The notes beneath the pieces are model-generated. The model did not search any database. It saw only the letters and a list, made by a program, of their open reading frames with translations, and was not told the origin of the DNA. A stretch of DNA of 64,000 bases from Strigamia acuminata (taxonomy: Eukaryota; Arthropoda; Chilopoda; Geophilomorpha; Linotaeniidae), in assembly GCA_949358305.1 (NCBI GenBank), contig OX442314.1, positions 51,282,581-51,346,580 on the forward strand, written 5' to 3'. Shown piece after piece: positions 19,001 to 28,819 of this stretch. Position numbers and translations under genes: made by a program. Every line of letters starts with the position of its first letter. Positions within the stretch are counted from its first letter, which is position 1.

Positions 19001-20134
19001 ATAATGGACGTGGCAACTCGTTGGCCCGAGTTGTACGCCGTCGCTAGACCTTCAGCAGAGAAAATCGTTGAATGTATCTACGACGTGGCGTTACGTTACG
19101 GATTTCCACGTAAAATAATATCCGATAACAGACCCCAATTTATCTCGAAAATTTGGGGTAAGTTTTGTAAAAAATTCGGGATTGTGGCGTCACATACTTC
19201 GACCTACAATCCTAGAACAAATCCCGTTGAGCGACTCAACAGGGATATCAAATATGCATTAAGTATATTCACTGACATCCACAATAGGTGGGATGAATAC
19301 TTGAGGGAGATCGCGTTCAGCATACGAACAACAGTCTCGAGGACGAGAGATTTTTCTCCGGCCTACCTCAACTTCGCCCGAGAGCTACGAGTGCCTTGGG
19401 ACCCACGAGTGGCAGAGTCGGTAAATGTGGTGGACCCAGAGAAACCACATGAGTATGTGTATAAATTGGAGCAAACAATTTCAAACACATACAAGCATAT
19501 GATGGCGCACATTTTTAACATGCGCGACCGCATTTTACAAGATAAAAGCGGTGGAAAATTCGTGAATTTCGAGATCAATGATTTGGTGTGGAAAGATGCA
19601 CACACCCTCTCAAATGCAGCGAGAGGGATCACCGCCAGCTTGGCCGACAAGAGAGATGGTCCGTATGTAATCATCGGCAAGCATGGCGGTAACGCGTATA
19701 AATTACGCAAGCTCGAGGACAACACCGAGCAAAAATCGATCCAGGTGCGAGAGTTAACTCCGTACATTCCGGAATTCCCGCAAGAAATGTGGGCCAAAGG
19801 CCAAGTCAAGTCTAAAACTGACGGCCAAATCGTCGATACGTTCGCTGGCGAGTCGGAACAAGCACCGCCAAGTGACAACGAGGAGTATTTCGACGCCCCT
19901 TCACCTCCGGTAAACGAGATAGTTGAATCCGTTCCGGATCCAATTTTGGTCGGGGGGGAAACAGGAGAAACTCCTGAAACAAACACAAAAAACACGGATA
20001 AAAAAGAAAACAATAATGAGGAGGTACAGACACAAAAAACAACAAAAAATATCGTACCTGCCTCGATCCGTAACCTGCGACCAAAAAGAGATAATCCGTT
20101 TATAAAAGGCGGAAAGGTCGTAGGAAAGAAGTAA
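16064..20134 (+). CDS. G2 Pol (protease, RT, RNase H, integrase)
   Basis: Counted from the first Met the frame is 1,356 aa, but it is probably made as Gag-Pol by -1 frameshifting. It has an aspartic protease D99-S-G-A, a reverse transcriptase with YLDD at 444-447, and RNase H with HTDAS near 590, an ELE helix and HTDH. Integrase has an HHCC finger (near 905-945), then SVDVMG, IISDN and NPVERLNRD supplying D, D and E. A GPY/F-like segment (DGPYVI) and an acidic, disordered tail follow. The usual SDNGPQF is SDNRPQF here, a change at a normally conserved glycine. No chromodomain was seen. Confidence 0.95.
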   Translation: MKKKGFNKGFDKPPPVKEMGSDIANAQIQDRANNALQVITANAEAEAEEPNLLLEELPQVVEDTEEFRVFMCNVAVEYTNRLCMLPMTIEREKTMGLLDSGADRSFVSEDIVASLGLTDKIKGVNKNIRLKTANGMARPKGVILLTMEWLGGVEQHPFLVLPTCDRIFLLGLDLMASMEIQPNPITKSWNYIRNDKERPAIVVPPALVKEAADKTQWEKGLKKFVQDYDFKAFVTELQRDNVVETLVADAALELNEAAALRRVLLKYEGILSKKPGRTNRAIHEIKLTDNKPIRVAYKGMNPQKREIVQKMCQEMLDSGIVSEAQGEYATRVVLVMRPGSDPRLCIDYRPLNAVTEIDPIQMPSIESILRELSPFSWVTTMDLSKGYWQVEMRPEDKLKTAFYSPIGRLMFNVMPFGLVNAPSTFQRLIESVLGDILHQFVWAYLDDIVIASKTFEEHIEHIDQVLTRLAKAGLHVHPGKSKFCRKELAFLGYRIGVNGLAIGPEKIDAINRFPPPEDVKGVQRFMGMINFFGRLLPGLAEVAAPVTDLLKNENEFVWSNECNIAFNAIKRMLTEVGVMPLPDLNRPFILHTDASRVGLGAALLQTHVRDGVEQDLPCMFISRKLQGAEKNNNATELECLAVVWAIRKFRDYLEYTKFVVHTDHQALQWLMKLKEPAGRLARWQLELMACDLTIQYKPGKYNVVADALSRAPVSDPIDADDDGEDDSRIIYCPTSCHRWDLRKMNEIPTASPADVKFCGFWTRLYQPAADNYPDAKREFKLERRINDPLLSAFHAHVGKQMRSNPPTREEIIVQQKLDKKCQDRARFVLTGNYPPNLTRRQKRRYAHESIDYLLDDGLLVKHHPNHQDDLSESDTAVKVVIPASLIGRVLWLLHGHPLASHAGVSRTLYRATQLFHWTGMKKDIALFVHQCQRCQACKPRSKSPFETIFLGPYAPFDCLSVDVMGPKPVTGNKNAYIIVIMDVATRWPELYAVARPSAEKIVECIYDVALRYGFPRKIISDNRPQFISKIWGKFCKKFGIVASHTSTYNPRTNPVERLNRDIKYALSIFTDIHNRWDEYLREIAFSIRTTVSRTRDFSPAYLNFARELRVPWDPRVAESVNVVDPEKPHEYVYKLEQTISNTYKHMMAHIFNMRDRILQDKSGGKFVNFEINDLVWKDAHTLSNAARGITASLADKRDGPYVIIGKHGGNAYKLRKLEDNTEQKSIQVRELTPYIPEFPQEMWAKGQVKSKTDGQIVDTFAGESEQAPPSDNEEYFDAPSPPVNEIVESVPDPILVGGETGETPETNTKNTDKKENNNEEVQTQKTTKNIVPASIRNLRPKRDNPFIKGGKVVGKK

Positions 20135-21546
20135 AATAAATTACGAGTCGATGGCGGCACTAAAAATAAATTCTAATCGACCGATAGTGCAAGCCATCAC
20201 GTTGCGAGACTCGAAGAAAATTCCGCTAAGTCCAACAAAGCGGATATCGGTCGAATTCACGTCACAAGATGGCGTGGAAGCGCGGGACCCGTAGCAAAAT
20301 TATCGGCACGGGTCGGATACCGCGTGCAAAAGACCCCGTAGCAGCAATCGCGCACGGGAGTGAAAACAAAGGAGACCCGTAGCGTAACATGCGCACGGGT
20401 AAGTGCGCACTAGTCTCAAACACCCGGGTTCTGGAGTATATTACCCAGAATCCATCGCGATTACCTCGTGTTCACACGGACTTCCGCTTTTCACAGCTGA
20501 TCGCTGCATTCGTGCGTGATCCTCGTTTTTAACGTTTTTATCGAGTTTTTTTGAGATAGTTTTATCATCCTTTTTCAATCGTGATTGAGTTTTTTGTGCG
20601 CGCTCCTCGCCATGGACGAGGAAGAGAACGACGTGCTTGCCATCGAGCACGAAGACGAGGCAAACTGGGACCACGATGTAAACCAAGTCCCACCCGATCA
20701 GGTAGAAGTCGGCGTCGGCACATGAGAATTATTTCCATGCTGCTGAAGAAGAAATTTTGTTGACTAATACCTGACATGAGTGCTTTGCACTCACAATAGC
20801 GTATAATTAATTATTAACCGCGATCGCTCACACGATCGTATTTTTTTCTTGTTAATTTGTTTTCGGGATGCGATCGTAGACTTCACGTCGCCTCGCGTCT
20901 CGAAAATTCCTCATGACATGAGTCACGAGCGAGACAATGGGCTCGAGCCATAAATAATTTTATGACAAGGGGAGAATATTCTGTAAAAGAATATTTTTCT
21001 CCACAAGTAATTTGACGCATCGAATTGATGCAACTTAACATTCGTACGATGAATTTTTCGGTGTGTTGGATAAATTTAATTTGACTTTAACTTTTTTAAA
21101 AATTAGACAAAGTCCGACTTCGGAATAATTCTTTATTAGATTTATTTATTTAATAAAATTTCGACAAGCACATTTATTGTGCAATTTTAGTAATAATTTA
21201 CACCCGACGAATTCTTTTTACGAATGACTGATAATTATTAATTTAATTATTAGTAATGTTCTAATTAACGTTAGAATTAATTTAAAGTAAAATCTGATGA
21301 TAAAAATCCGGATTAAAGGCTCGATTCCGTCTCGCTGTGCGTTTTGGACATGAGACAGATTTTTTACGTGATGACTTCTTTTTTTTCTATCCGACGAGGG
21401 ACAATTCGTCCTACGTTTGCACCGATAGACAGGAATCGGTCTCGACGGACGGCTGCACGTATCGGCAACGTCCCTCGAAACCAACCATTTATCTACGTAT
21501 TTAAATATTAACTTTTTATTAATTGTTTATTTCTCCATCCTTCCAG
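20135..21546 (+). other. G2 spacer between Pol and ORF3
   Basis: 1.4 kb without a large ORF. It contains a run of ACCCGTAGC-type repeats (20285-20400) and a 37-codon open frame from ATG 20612 rich in Asp and Glu, and it becomes AT-rich after 20770. It ends in TTTCTCCATCCTTCCAG immediately before the ORF3 ATG, a good 3' splice site. This suggests ORF3 is read from a spliced RNA, as env is in retroviruses. Confidence 0.6.
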
Positions 21547-24312
21547 ATGGCATTACGTAAAACATGGGGACCATTAGACCCCGCTTGCATCGCTCGTGGC
21601 GGGATATTTCGAGGCGCGCTGCCCGAATTTTACCGACGATGTTTCGGCGAAGACGCCGACCCTTGGCGCCTGCGAATACTACATTCCCGATGCATCGCCC
21701 GACGTTGGGTACGAGACTGTACGCTCCTGGACACGTTCCCGGAGGGGATGCGCGAAGGCATCGCCACAGAGTTAGCTCGTGACGAGGACCCGAAATCGCC
21801 AATTTTCCACCCCGGATTGTCAAGTCAGTACACTGGCACTCCGGCGGAGGAACACGTGCTGCATGCGTGGCGAGCAGCCGAGACAGAAGAGGCCCGTGAG
21901 GCCATCTATCAGCAGTATAGACAACAGCTGGTGGATACCGCTGCGGCAGTGGCCGAGCGCATCCTCCAAAACGAGGGGATGACCGCGGATGATATTCATC
22001 TGTGGTTTGAGAGGCTGCGATTGGGAGAGAGTACGCCCCAGTGGAGACCTCGGATGGGAATTTTAACGTCCCAAGCCGAGATGTGGCAGCTCCACCACCT
22101 GGGGATTTTGGGGCCCAAAAGCAGCTACCCGCGGAAGCGCAAGCGCTCCAAAGGCGCCGGGAACAGCCAGTCGCGTTCCCCGGTGACAGCCAAGAAGCAG
22201 CGTGTCACTCAAAACACGACTGAAGGCAACGAAGCTGGGCCATCCACTAGTACGGTGCGTGACCCTTCGCAGTATTCCCGACCGCGAATTTTCGTAAACC
22301 GTCAGATTAAAGACGGTAAGGAGTGCAAGGAGGTTTGGATGTCTGGTGATGAAGAGCGAGTCTCTCGTCCCAGCACTTCTAGACGTCCGCTGACTCATCG
22401 AGAGCAGCGGAAAAAAGATCGCAAGGAGCGATACTTCGCGAGGTGCGAAGCTCGGGGCCGTCCCATCCCCGAACCCGCCTACATCTCCAAGAGAGCGGGT
22501 CGACGAAGTGGTAGCCAGTCAGGTGAGCGAAACGTCCCAGCGACAGATACGCGGGACCTTCGCGAGATTCTGACTCAGATGAAGCGGACGAAACTGACAC
22601 GTTTCGATCCCGCGATGAAACACGCCAGGAAGATGGGTGTTGTCACCGACGGAAAGGTGACCCCACACGAGGTGGCAAGGTGGCTCGCAGACTACATAAA
22701 TTCGCGACCGCGACCCGATGGCATGCCAACCGCCATCGTGCAGCCTTCGAGCTCCGAACAACATCTCCCGGCGCCCCAAGTCGCAATGACTGGGGTGCAG
22801 ACGACGGAGACGCCACCACCGCCGACGCAGCCGCCACCACCGCTGCCGACGCCGACGCTGCCGACCAAGACGCAGCCGCCTCCGGACCTGCCGCCACCGT
22901 CGTTGTTGAATTCGAGCGATCCGCCGGATTTACCCACCGACCGCTCAGTCCCTCTCCCCGTTGGACAGAGCATTATGCAGGAATGTCGAGCCAATTTGAC
23001 CGACATTTACAGGCCGAGCCGACCCCGACCCGGTTCCTCGGCCCTGTTCTTCGAGAGGCGAGACGAAGAAGCGCGACTCGCGAGAGAAGCCGCCAACCCG
23101 ACTATCTCCGAGCTCTCAGCGTTTCGCTTCGTGATGGAAGACCCCAGAGTCTCCGCGCCCGCCTTGCGAGGTGTGGATCAGACACAGCGATATTTTATCG
23201 AATGGGCTATCGCGATGATGAGTAAGCTCTCGCGTGCCTTCACTGCGGATTCAGAGCGATCGAATCCAGTGAATCGTCGCAGCCTACAGCTATCATTGAC
23301 CAAGGTCATGATGCAGCTGCTAACCCCAGCACTCTTCGGAGAAGGGCGTCAGGCGATGGCCGCATGGTCTGTCGTGGACAGAGAGGGTGTACAGGTTCCC
23401 CGTGCACTCCTCGCAGAGTGGAGCTCCATTCTGCCCGACCCTGTGTTGACTCGGTACGAGCTAACCAGGGATGTGGTAAACCCCGAATTCGAGGGGTACA
23501 AGTTGCGAAGCACGGCGTTTCGTTACACCTCCGCCACCTGGACAGCGGCGCCTACCCAACAACTGCGCGCCTTGACCATCCAGACGGAAGAATCGGCAGA
23601 GGATGTAGACATGGTGATCTCGCCGACGAGCGGAGTTCCGATTCCGCCACCGATGCCTGCGGAGATATCCCCGCAAGGACCCGCCCTGTTCGAAGTGGCG
23701 GGTAAACCAAAGCGCTTGCTGTGCCGAACGCCACCCGTCAGGTCCGTCGAGCAAACGAAGCCGACACCGCCCGGGACCTCACCGGCCCGAGCGGCGACAA
23801 CGACGCAAGCCGTGATTCCCGCGGCCACCCAGAAGCCGAAGCCGGCACCGCCTCCACCAGACTATTATGGGCGAATCATCGACGAGTTTCCCCATCTTTC
23901 GATGACGACGGCGACCAGGAGGTTTATCCTCGCGCAGCGGGACAAAGGCAAATCGGTCTTCATCTGGCTTCACAACCAGATCCGGAAGACTAAAGACCTC
24001 ATCTTCCACCAGAGGTTGCTGAGAGCCCACCGTGCGCCAGTGACGCCAGCGGAAGCCAATGCCATCCGGCATACGAACACCGGCTTCTCCGCCTACATCC
24101 CGAGCGTTTGGTTACACGAGAGGACGCGTGCCCCGCATGAGCCAGTTGACGGCCATGCATTATGTTTCATTACGGAGCATGAGGACCCCCGTGATCGGTC
24201 CTCGGCGCTAGTAGGCGATCTACCCGCGCCACCCGGCACTCAACCGCCTGTCCCTGGAGTGAGTTACGCCCAGGTGACGGACTCAGTGTCGGGTCCCCCA
24301 GGAAAGAGGTGA
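21547..24312 (+). CDS. G2 accessory ORF3 protein
   Basis: The ATG at 21547 gives 921 aa and lies directly after a splice-acceptor-like CAG. An N-terminal helical domain (1-170) has FRG-x(n)-W-V-R-x(n)-D-x-FP-x-G landmarks. A basic region follows, then a long proline-rich tract (about 415-470). The C-terminal half is homologous to the G1 ORF: VPRALLAEWSSILPDPVL near residue 617 and K-x-VFIWLH near 804, followed by VWLHE. No signal peptide, transmembrane helix, cysteine pattern or enzyme motif was seen, so it is unlike envelope proteins. The polypurine tract and 3' LTR follow at once. The function is unknown; retention in two diverged elements argues for a role in the life cycle. Confidence 0.88.
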   Translation: MALRKTWGPLDPACIARGGIFRGALPEFYRRCFGEDADPWRLRILHSRCIARRWVRDCTLLDTFPEGMREGIATELARDEDPKSPIFHPGLSSQYTGTPAEEHVLHAWRAAETEEAREAIYQQYRQQLVDTAAAVAERILQNEGMTADDIHLWFERLRLGESTPQWRPRMGILTSQAEMWQLHHLGILGPKSSYPRKRKRSKGAGNSQSRSPVTAKKQRVTQNTTEGNEAGPSTSTVRDPSQYSRPRIFVNRQIKDGKECKEVWMSGDEERVSRPSTSRRPLTHREQRKKDRKERYFARCEARGRPIPEPAYISKRAGRRSGSQSGERNVPATDTRDLREILTQMKRTKLTRFDPAMKHARKMGVVTDGKVTPHEVARWLADYINSRPRPDGMPTAIVQPSSSEQHLPAPQVAMTGVQTTETPPPPTQPPPPLPTPTLPTKTQPPPDLPPPSLLNSSDPPDLPTDRSVPLPVGQSIMQECRANLTDIYRPSRPRPGSSALFFERRDEEARLAREAANPTISELSAFRFVMEDPRVSAPALRGVDQTQRYFIEWAIAMMSKLSRAFTADSERSNPVNRRSLQLSLTKVMMQLLTPALFGEGRQAMAAWSVVDREGVQVPRALLAEWSSILPDPVLTRYELTRDVVNPEFEGYKLRSTAFRYTSATWTAAPTQQLRALTIQTEESAEDVDMVISPTSGVPIPPPMPAEISPQGPALFEVAGKPKRLLCRTPPVRSVEQTKPTPPGTSPARAATTTQAVIPAATQKPKPAPPPPDYYGRIIDEFPHLSMTTATRRFILAQRDKGKSVFIWLHNQIRKTKDLIFHQRLLRAHRAPVTPAEANAIRHTNTGFSAYIPSVWLHERTRAPHEPVDGHALCFITEHEDPRDRSSALVGDLPAPPGTQPPVPGVSYAQVTDSVSGPPGKR

Positions 24313-24334
24313 TCGCTCAGCCCCACGGTCTGAG

Positions 24335-24348
24335 CTCGGAGGGGGAAG
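24335..24348 (+). promoter_or_regulatory. Polypurine tract of G2
   Basis: GGAGGGGGAAG abuts the TG of the 3' LTR. Confidence 0.85.
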
Positions 24349-25365
24349 TGTTGTGACCCGACTGGACCGGGGTCAACGAAGAGTTTCTCTCGTGACCTCG
24401 TTTCGGGTGTAAGGGGAGCCGCAAGCGCGTCTCCCTTCCCTCAGTGCATTGACATCTAGTCAATGGACAGGCGTCTGCCCTGAGGGAGTGGGGATGGCTC
24501 GTCCACCCCACCATTGGGTGATTCCGGTCACCTGTCAACCCCGCTTTGTGCAAAGGAATGTGCCTTGCACTGAGCGGGCAGAACCAACACAACCATCAAA
24601 CGAGAAACACACGTAAAACCCGTCGTCCTACAAGATCAGGCCCAAGTAAATATACTGGGATTGACCAAGGACAAAGGACAATTTACCGTGAGTACGTTTG
24701 GTCAGTGTCAAACTCCGCAGAGTAACCTGCGAGATAAGATTACCACACTATTTTAGCACACCAGCTAGAAATAGTAAAAACCACTCCAGTTTAGCGAGTT
24801 GTGCAGACAAACGGTCGCACAAGCCTAAACTGCAGTAAAACCACGACGAGCGTTCCCGCCGCTGTGTGACCGCCGGGAGCCAGAAGAGTCCGCCGCTGTG
24901 TGATCGCCGGACACCACACAAAAACCTAGACAACAGACCGAAGTAAGCCTTTTAACTAAGCATTCACTCGCGCCTGACCAGCGTGAGCCCGAAGGACCAG
25001 CCAGAGACGAGTCGAGGACGCCATATTGCCACGCCGGCCCAAGACGACATCACGTTGCCACAACGAGGACGCCATCTTGGACACGCACGAGACAACAGAC
25101 GACCTCGCCGATTCCAGCCAGCTTTCATCTTACCTTTACCTTTCCATTCCCATCACCCATTCCAATTTACCTTTTACTTGCCTTTCATATATATATATAT
25201 AAGATATATCTGTACATTGTCCCACAGAATAAATCTATATTATATTTTACCTTTTATATCTGTGTAATCATTTCTTTGGGTAAACCGCTTGAGCAAAGCG
25301 GTAGTGAGTTAGTCGAATTAAGTAATCAACCCACGAGTTAGCGACGGTTAGAGTTGAGCGCGACA
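24349..25365 (+). repeat. 3' LTR of G2
   Basis: 1,017 bp, matching the 5' LTR except for one extra TA in the TA repeat near 25195, as far as seen by eye. It is followed by TSD copy CAGT. Confidence 0.95.
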
Positions 25366-25618
25366 CAGTCTTGGTACCGAGGTTTTTTTTCTGTCGGTAC
25401 TGAGGGCAGGTACTAGTACCGTAAGCTTTTCTTGGTACCAGAACCGTCACTCACACCGGAACCGGAACCGGTACTTCCCATCATCATAAACAACACAACA
25501 ACACCACCTACTACCAGCATTTCTAATGATGTAAGTGGTGACAAATTTTATTTCACTCGTTATTTACTCCTTTTAAATTAACTTGGAAATAGTAATAATT
25601 GCAAATGGCTGAACTAGA

Positions 25619-26245
25619 ACAGCAAGCATTTGAATATGGCACAAAAAAGACTTGTACTAAATTTCCAAATCTGGTGCCACAACTTCAAACCCCAATATCT
25701 CAACAACCTGACCACGGTTTTTTTTATTTAAAAAACCAAACGATATAGAGGACTTTCTCCTCTACAAACCCTAAAAGGCAGAACACTCTACCTTTCTTGG
25801 TTTTCGAGCGGCGACCATTTGAATTTGACGCAACTGAAATTACAAAACCCAAATCTTCCAAGTTTTTAGCATTTTTGATTTCAGCGTTTTTGATTTCAAT
25901 GTTTTTGTTTTCCGCATTTTTGTAATTCAGCATTTTATGTTTTCAGCATTGTTGCGTTTCAGAGTTTTTGATTTTCGTGCTTGCTACACAATGGATCCCC
26001 AAAGGCTTCCAAGCAGGCTCCCCAGCAGGCTCCCCAACCCAATGTTTAAGTATCCGCTGCGAGAAAACTAAGAGGGGTAGAGTGTTGTGCCTTTCAGGGT
26101 TTGTAGAGAAGGTCCTCTATATCGTTTGGTTATTTAAATAAAAAAATCCATGATCAGGTTGTTGAGATATTGAGGTTTGAAGTTGTGGCACCAGATTTGG
26201 AAATTTAGTACAAGTCTTTTTTGTGCCATATTCAAATGCTTGCTG
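25619..26245. repeat. Long inverted repeat inside the hAT element
   Basis: The left arm 25619-25797 (starting AGCAAGCATTTGAATATGGC) and right arm 26073-26245 are near-perfect reverse complements of about 175 bp. The loop holds a minisatellite at 25866-25978, about seven units of 15-16 bp such as AGCATTTTTGATTTC. No transposase ORF remains. Confidence 0.85.
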
Positions 26246-26658
26246 CTCGAAAACTAAGAGTAGAGACTTGTGCTGTTCACAGTTTGTTTAAGAGAAAGTC
26301 CTCTATCTTTTCCTGTAAAAACCATTGAAATCCGTGCTAAAAAAAAAATTGGGATTTGTTCTATCTGTAGTTTGGGCAAATGTGAATTTGGTGTCAACTT
26401 CAGCCTGGTGAATAAATTGTAGTACTACAGTATTATCTAATTATACATGACAAACAAATATTTTTGTTGAGAAATAGATTGACTATCCAGAACCGGTACC
26501 AATACCGGTGCCAGTACCGCTTTCGGTAGTAGTACCGGCCCAATACCGGTGCCCATTTTTCATTTGGGACCGGAACCGAATATAGTACCGGAAAAAAATT
26601 TCAGTACCGAATACCGGTACCATGTAAACCGTCCGGTACTGCAATCCCTAATTTGTTG

Positions 26659-27540
26659 TAATCTGCCCAGACATACATTGTACCTTTCCATCACATGGTT
26701 GAGATGGTAGTGTTTTCGAATTATTATTATTGATTATTGTATTACCGATTAATATTAATGCATAGTACATTTCTTTATAATTAATTTAGTTATGAATTGT
26801 GTTTTCCCTCAATTACTTGTATTTTCATTGATTCTATTGTGTTTTTACTCTGGTTTGTAACAGAATGCATAATACCATACTGTGAATATTATCAACACAG
26901 GGTATTCTGCATCCTCTAATGACAGTTTGATATTTTGTCACTAGTTTATTGTTAAACTAATGATGATTTGTTCTGTATTGATCCACCTTTCACATAATAT
27001 GGCTGCTTATGTGTGTCAGCCACTTCCATGCAATGTTTCTTTCATTTTATCCAGTCATTTAAGTTTATATGATTAAATTAACACTTTTATTTTGTATATT
27101 GTTAGTTGTTGCATTGGCGTATATTATAAACGCCAAACCGTCCACGCACGCCAACACGTCGTTCTTTGCAAGACGCACGCACGACGATCGTTTTTCGTTC
27201 GAGTCGCATGTGCGTTCGTACGCATACACGCTTCCCGGCGCCCAGGAGCAAAATTCAGCTAAATTCTCCGCTGAGACTTGCCCTGCTACCACGTCAGAAT
27301 GGCCCTAAGGTCACCCCTCCTTGCAGAGTGATATGACCCTGTATAGGGAAGATGGGAGCTGAGTGGTGAGGGGAGTAGAGAGAAGATCGCTGGGTGTCAA
27401 CCGAGACAGGTATGTGAAGTAAAGTCCTAAAGCCAGCATGAGCAGTCGTGCCCTGTGCAGACTCTGCTCTCCTCCCCATTCACCACTGCGACGCTCAGTA
27501 GTGCGATGATGGATCCACTATAGCCTCTGTAATGTTGTGT
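26659..27540 (+). repeat. Continuation of Copia relic C3 copy and Mag-type LTR relic
   Basis: This segment parallels 41366-42340, including CATCACATGGTTGAGATGG, the GTCCACGCACGCCAACACG segment and an LTR-like block from about 27300 (CCCTAAGGTCACCCC). It lacks the 77-bp MITE present in the other copy. No intact gene. Confidence 0.75.
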
Positions 27541-28417
27541 GGTAATTGTAAAGATCGCCACGAGAGGACGCAATGAGATCATCTCGTCACTGACGAGATC
27601 ACGTGAGATAAAGGGATTAAACAGTTCGTGCTTTACTACCAAACTGATTTGTCCAATGATGTTTTATATTACAAAGAGTGCAAATTTTAAGTCTTTGATA
27701 TCAGATGACTGTTGTTTCTTTAAGCCTTTAATACAAGCCATATCAAATGACTAGTGTTATTTCTTTTAATACTTTTATTACAAGTGTTTCTAATCATTTA
27801 TTTACTTTTCATACCGATACGGGTAGTATCGATGCCAAAGTGTTGTGATAACCTTTTAATTTTTAGTTTCATTTGTGCCAGCAAAATGTTTATTTCATTT
27901 TACTTTTCGCGGATAGTCACGCAATTAATTTAGTTATTTGATTTTATTTCACGTGAAAGATTACGCAGTTTTTAAATGATTTTATAATTCAGTGTTGTAT
28001 ACACATTTAGGTACCATGGTACTTTTCTCAGCATTCTATTTCATTTTTTATACTTTTGTATTTGATTCTTCAACTAGTCACCCTGCTCAACACTGGCCAT
28101 CAACACACGTAATCATTTCGTTAGCGCTTGACACCATAAAACTTAAAATGAAGTAATCAATTTTAAGTAATTACACGTTTTAAAAAGTGACGGCACCGTC
28201 CAGTTAGACTTATAAAGGACATATATGCAAATACTTTTTTTTAAAAGAAAAATGTGTGTCCTGATTAACCAACGGACCAAACTCGGCAGGTATGTAGAGC
28301 TAACTATTCAAAACCTTTCCAAACCAAACTCCAATGCATGTTCCTCTCTGCAGGTTGCACCGCCACCTCCTCGTGCGCCGGACAACCTCCGATTCATCAA
28401 CCGTCGTGGTCGATAGT
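27541..28417. other. Non-coding AT-rich stretch
   Basis: No gene seen. About 45 bp around ATTACAAAGAGTGCAAATTT (27668) recurs at 43736, so part of it is repetitive. Confidence 0.4.
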
Positions 28418-28519
28418 CAGTAAATATTCAGGATTTAACCCCGTACATCCCTTCATTAAAAGGAAGGCAAAACCCAATAAAAAGTACAGTGAGGATTTTG
28501 TACAGCTGATGCAAGAATA
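28418..28519 (+). pseudogene. Gypsy Pol C-terminal relic, copy 1
   Basis: Frame-damaged sequence ending KAKPNKKYSEDFVQLMQE-stop is shared with 46287-46417, as is the following 3' sequence. The longer copy shows this to be the end of a Gypsy Pol of the G1/G2 type. Confidence 0.55.
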
Positions 28520-28761
28520 AATTATTTATTTCAGGTCAAAGTAATCAGTTGTTAAGTCTACGAGATCAAAATTTGAATGAAAACAACTCACCCCTGTTAT
28601 TTTTGGACGAAATTGTAGTTATTTGGATTTATTTTTCTTATCATTTTATTTGTGTTGATGTGATTTGACTGTATTATTTGTTGGTTTATTGATTTATTTT
28701 TATTTCCAGGGATTGATTCATTCTTTTTGTGTTCCTTATGGATTTAACTTGTCTTTGTAAA

Positions 28762-28819
28762 GGGAATGCATGATGCCAAGTTAGACATTGCAGGCAATAC
28801 ATTAGGCATCATGCATCCC
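28762..28819. repeat. Hairpin GATGCC/GGCATC repeat
   Basis: GGGAATGCATGATGCC (28762-28777) pairs with GGCATCATGCATCCC (28805-28819) around a 27-bp loop, apart from one unpaired A. It may be a small folded MITE. No TSD was resolved. Confidence 0.6.

Larger units (their letters stand above)
11870..25365 (+). mobile_element. Ty3/Gypsy element G2, 13.5 kb, structurally complete
   Basis: TSD CAGT stands at 11866-11869 and 25366-25369. The LTRs of 1,015 and 1,017 bp begin TGTTGTG and end GCGACA; the only difference noticed is one TA unit in a TA repeat. Internal parts in order are a tRNA-Pro-like primer-binding site, Gag, Pol in the -1 frame, a 1.4-kb spacer, ORF3 and a polypurine tract. All ORFs are open, so it may be active. 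It is unusually long for a Gypsy element because of the large Gag, ORF3 and spacer. Confidence 0.95.
11766..26650. mobile_element. Non-autonomous hAT element with nested Gypsy G2
   Basis: Terminal inverted repeats TAGGGATTGCAGTACCGG lie at 11766-11783 and, inverted, at 26633-26650. An 8-bp TSD ATTTGTTG is present at 11758-11765 and 26651-26658. The related copy at 41358-41365 has a single ATTTGTTG with no insert, which is the expected empty site. Without G2 the element is about 1.39 kb and has no transposase. Subterminal ACCGGT-rich repeats (a 36-bp unit twice at 11781-11855, and 26483-26640) fit hAT transposase-binding arrays. Confidence 0.92.

Noticed and set aside
21547-24312. ORF3 as a retroviral-type envelope protein
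   Set aside because: No signal peptide, transmembrane segment, furin site or cysteine pattern was seen.
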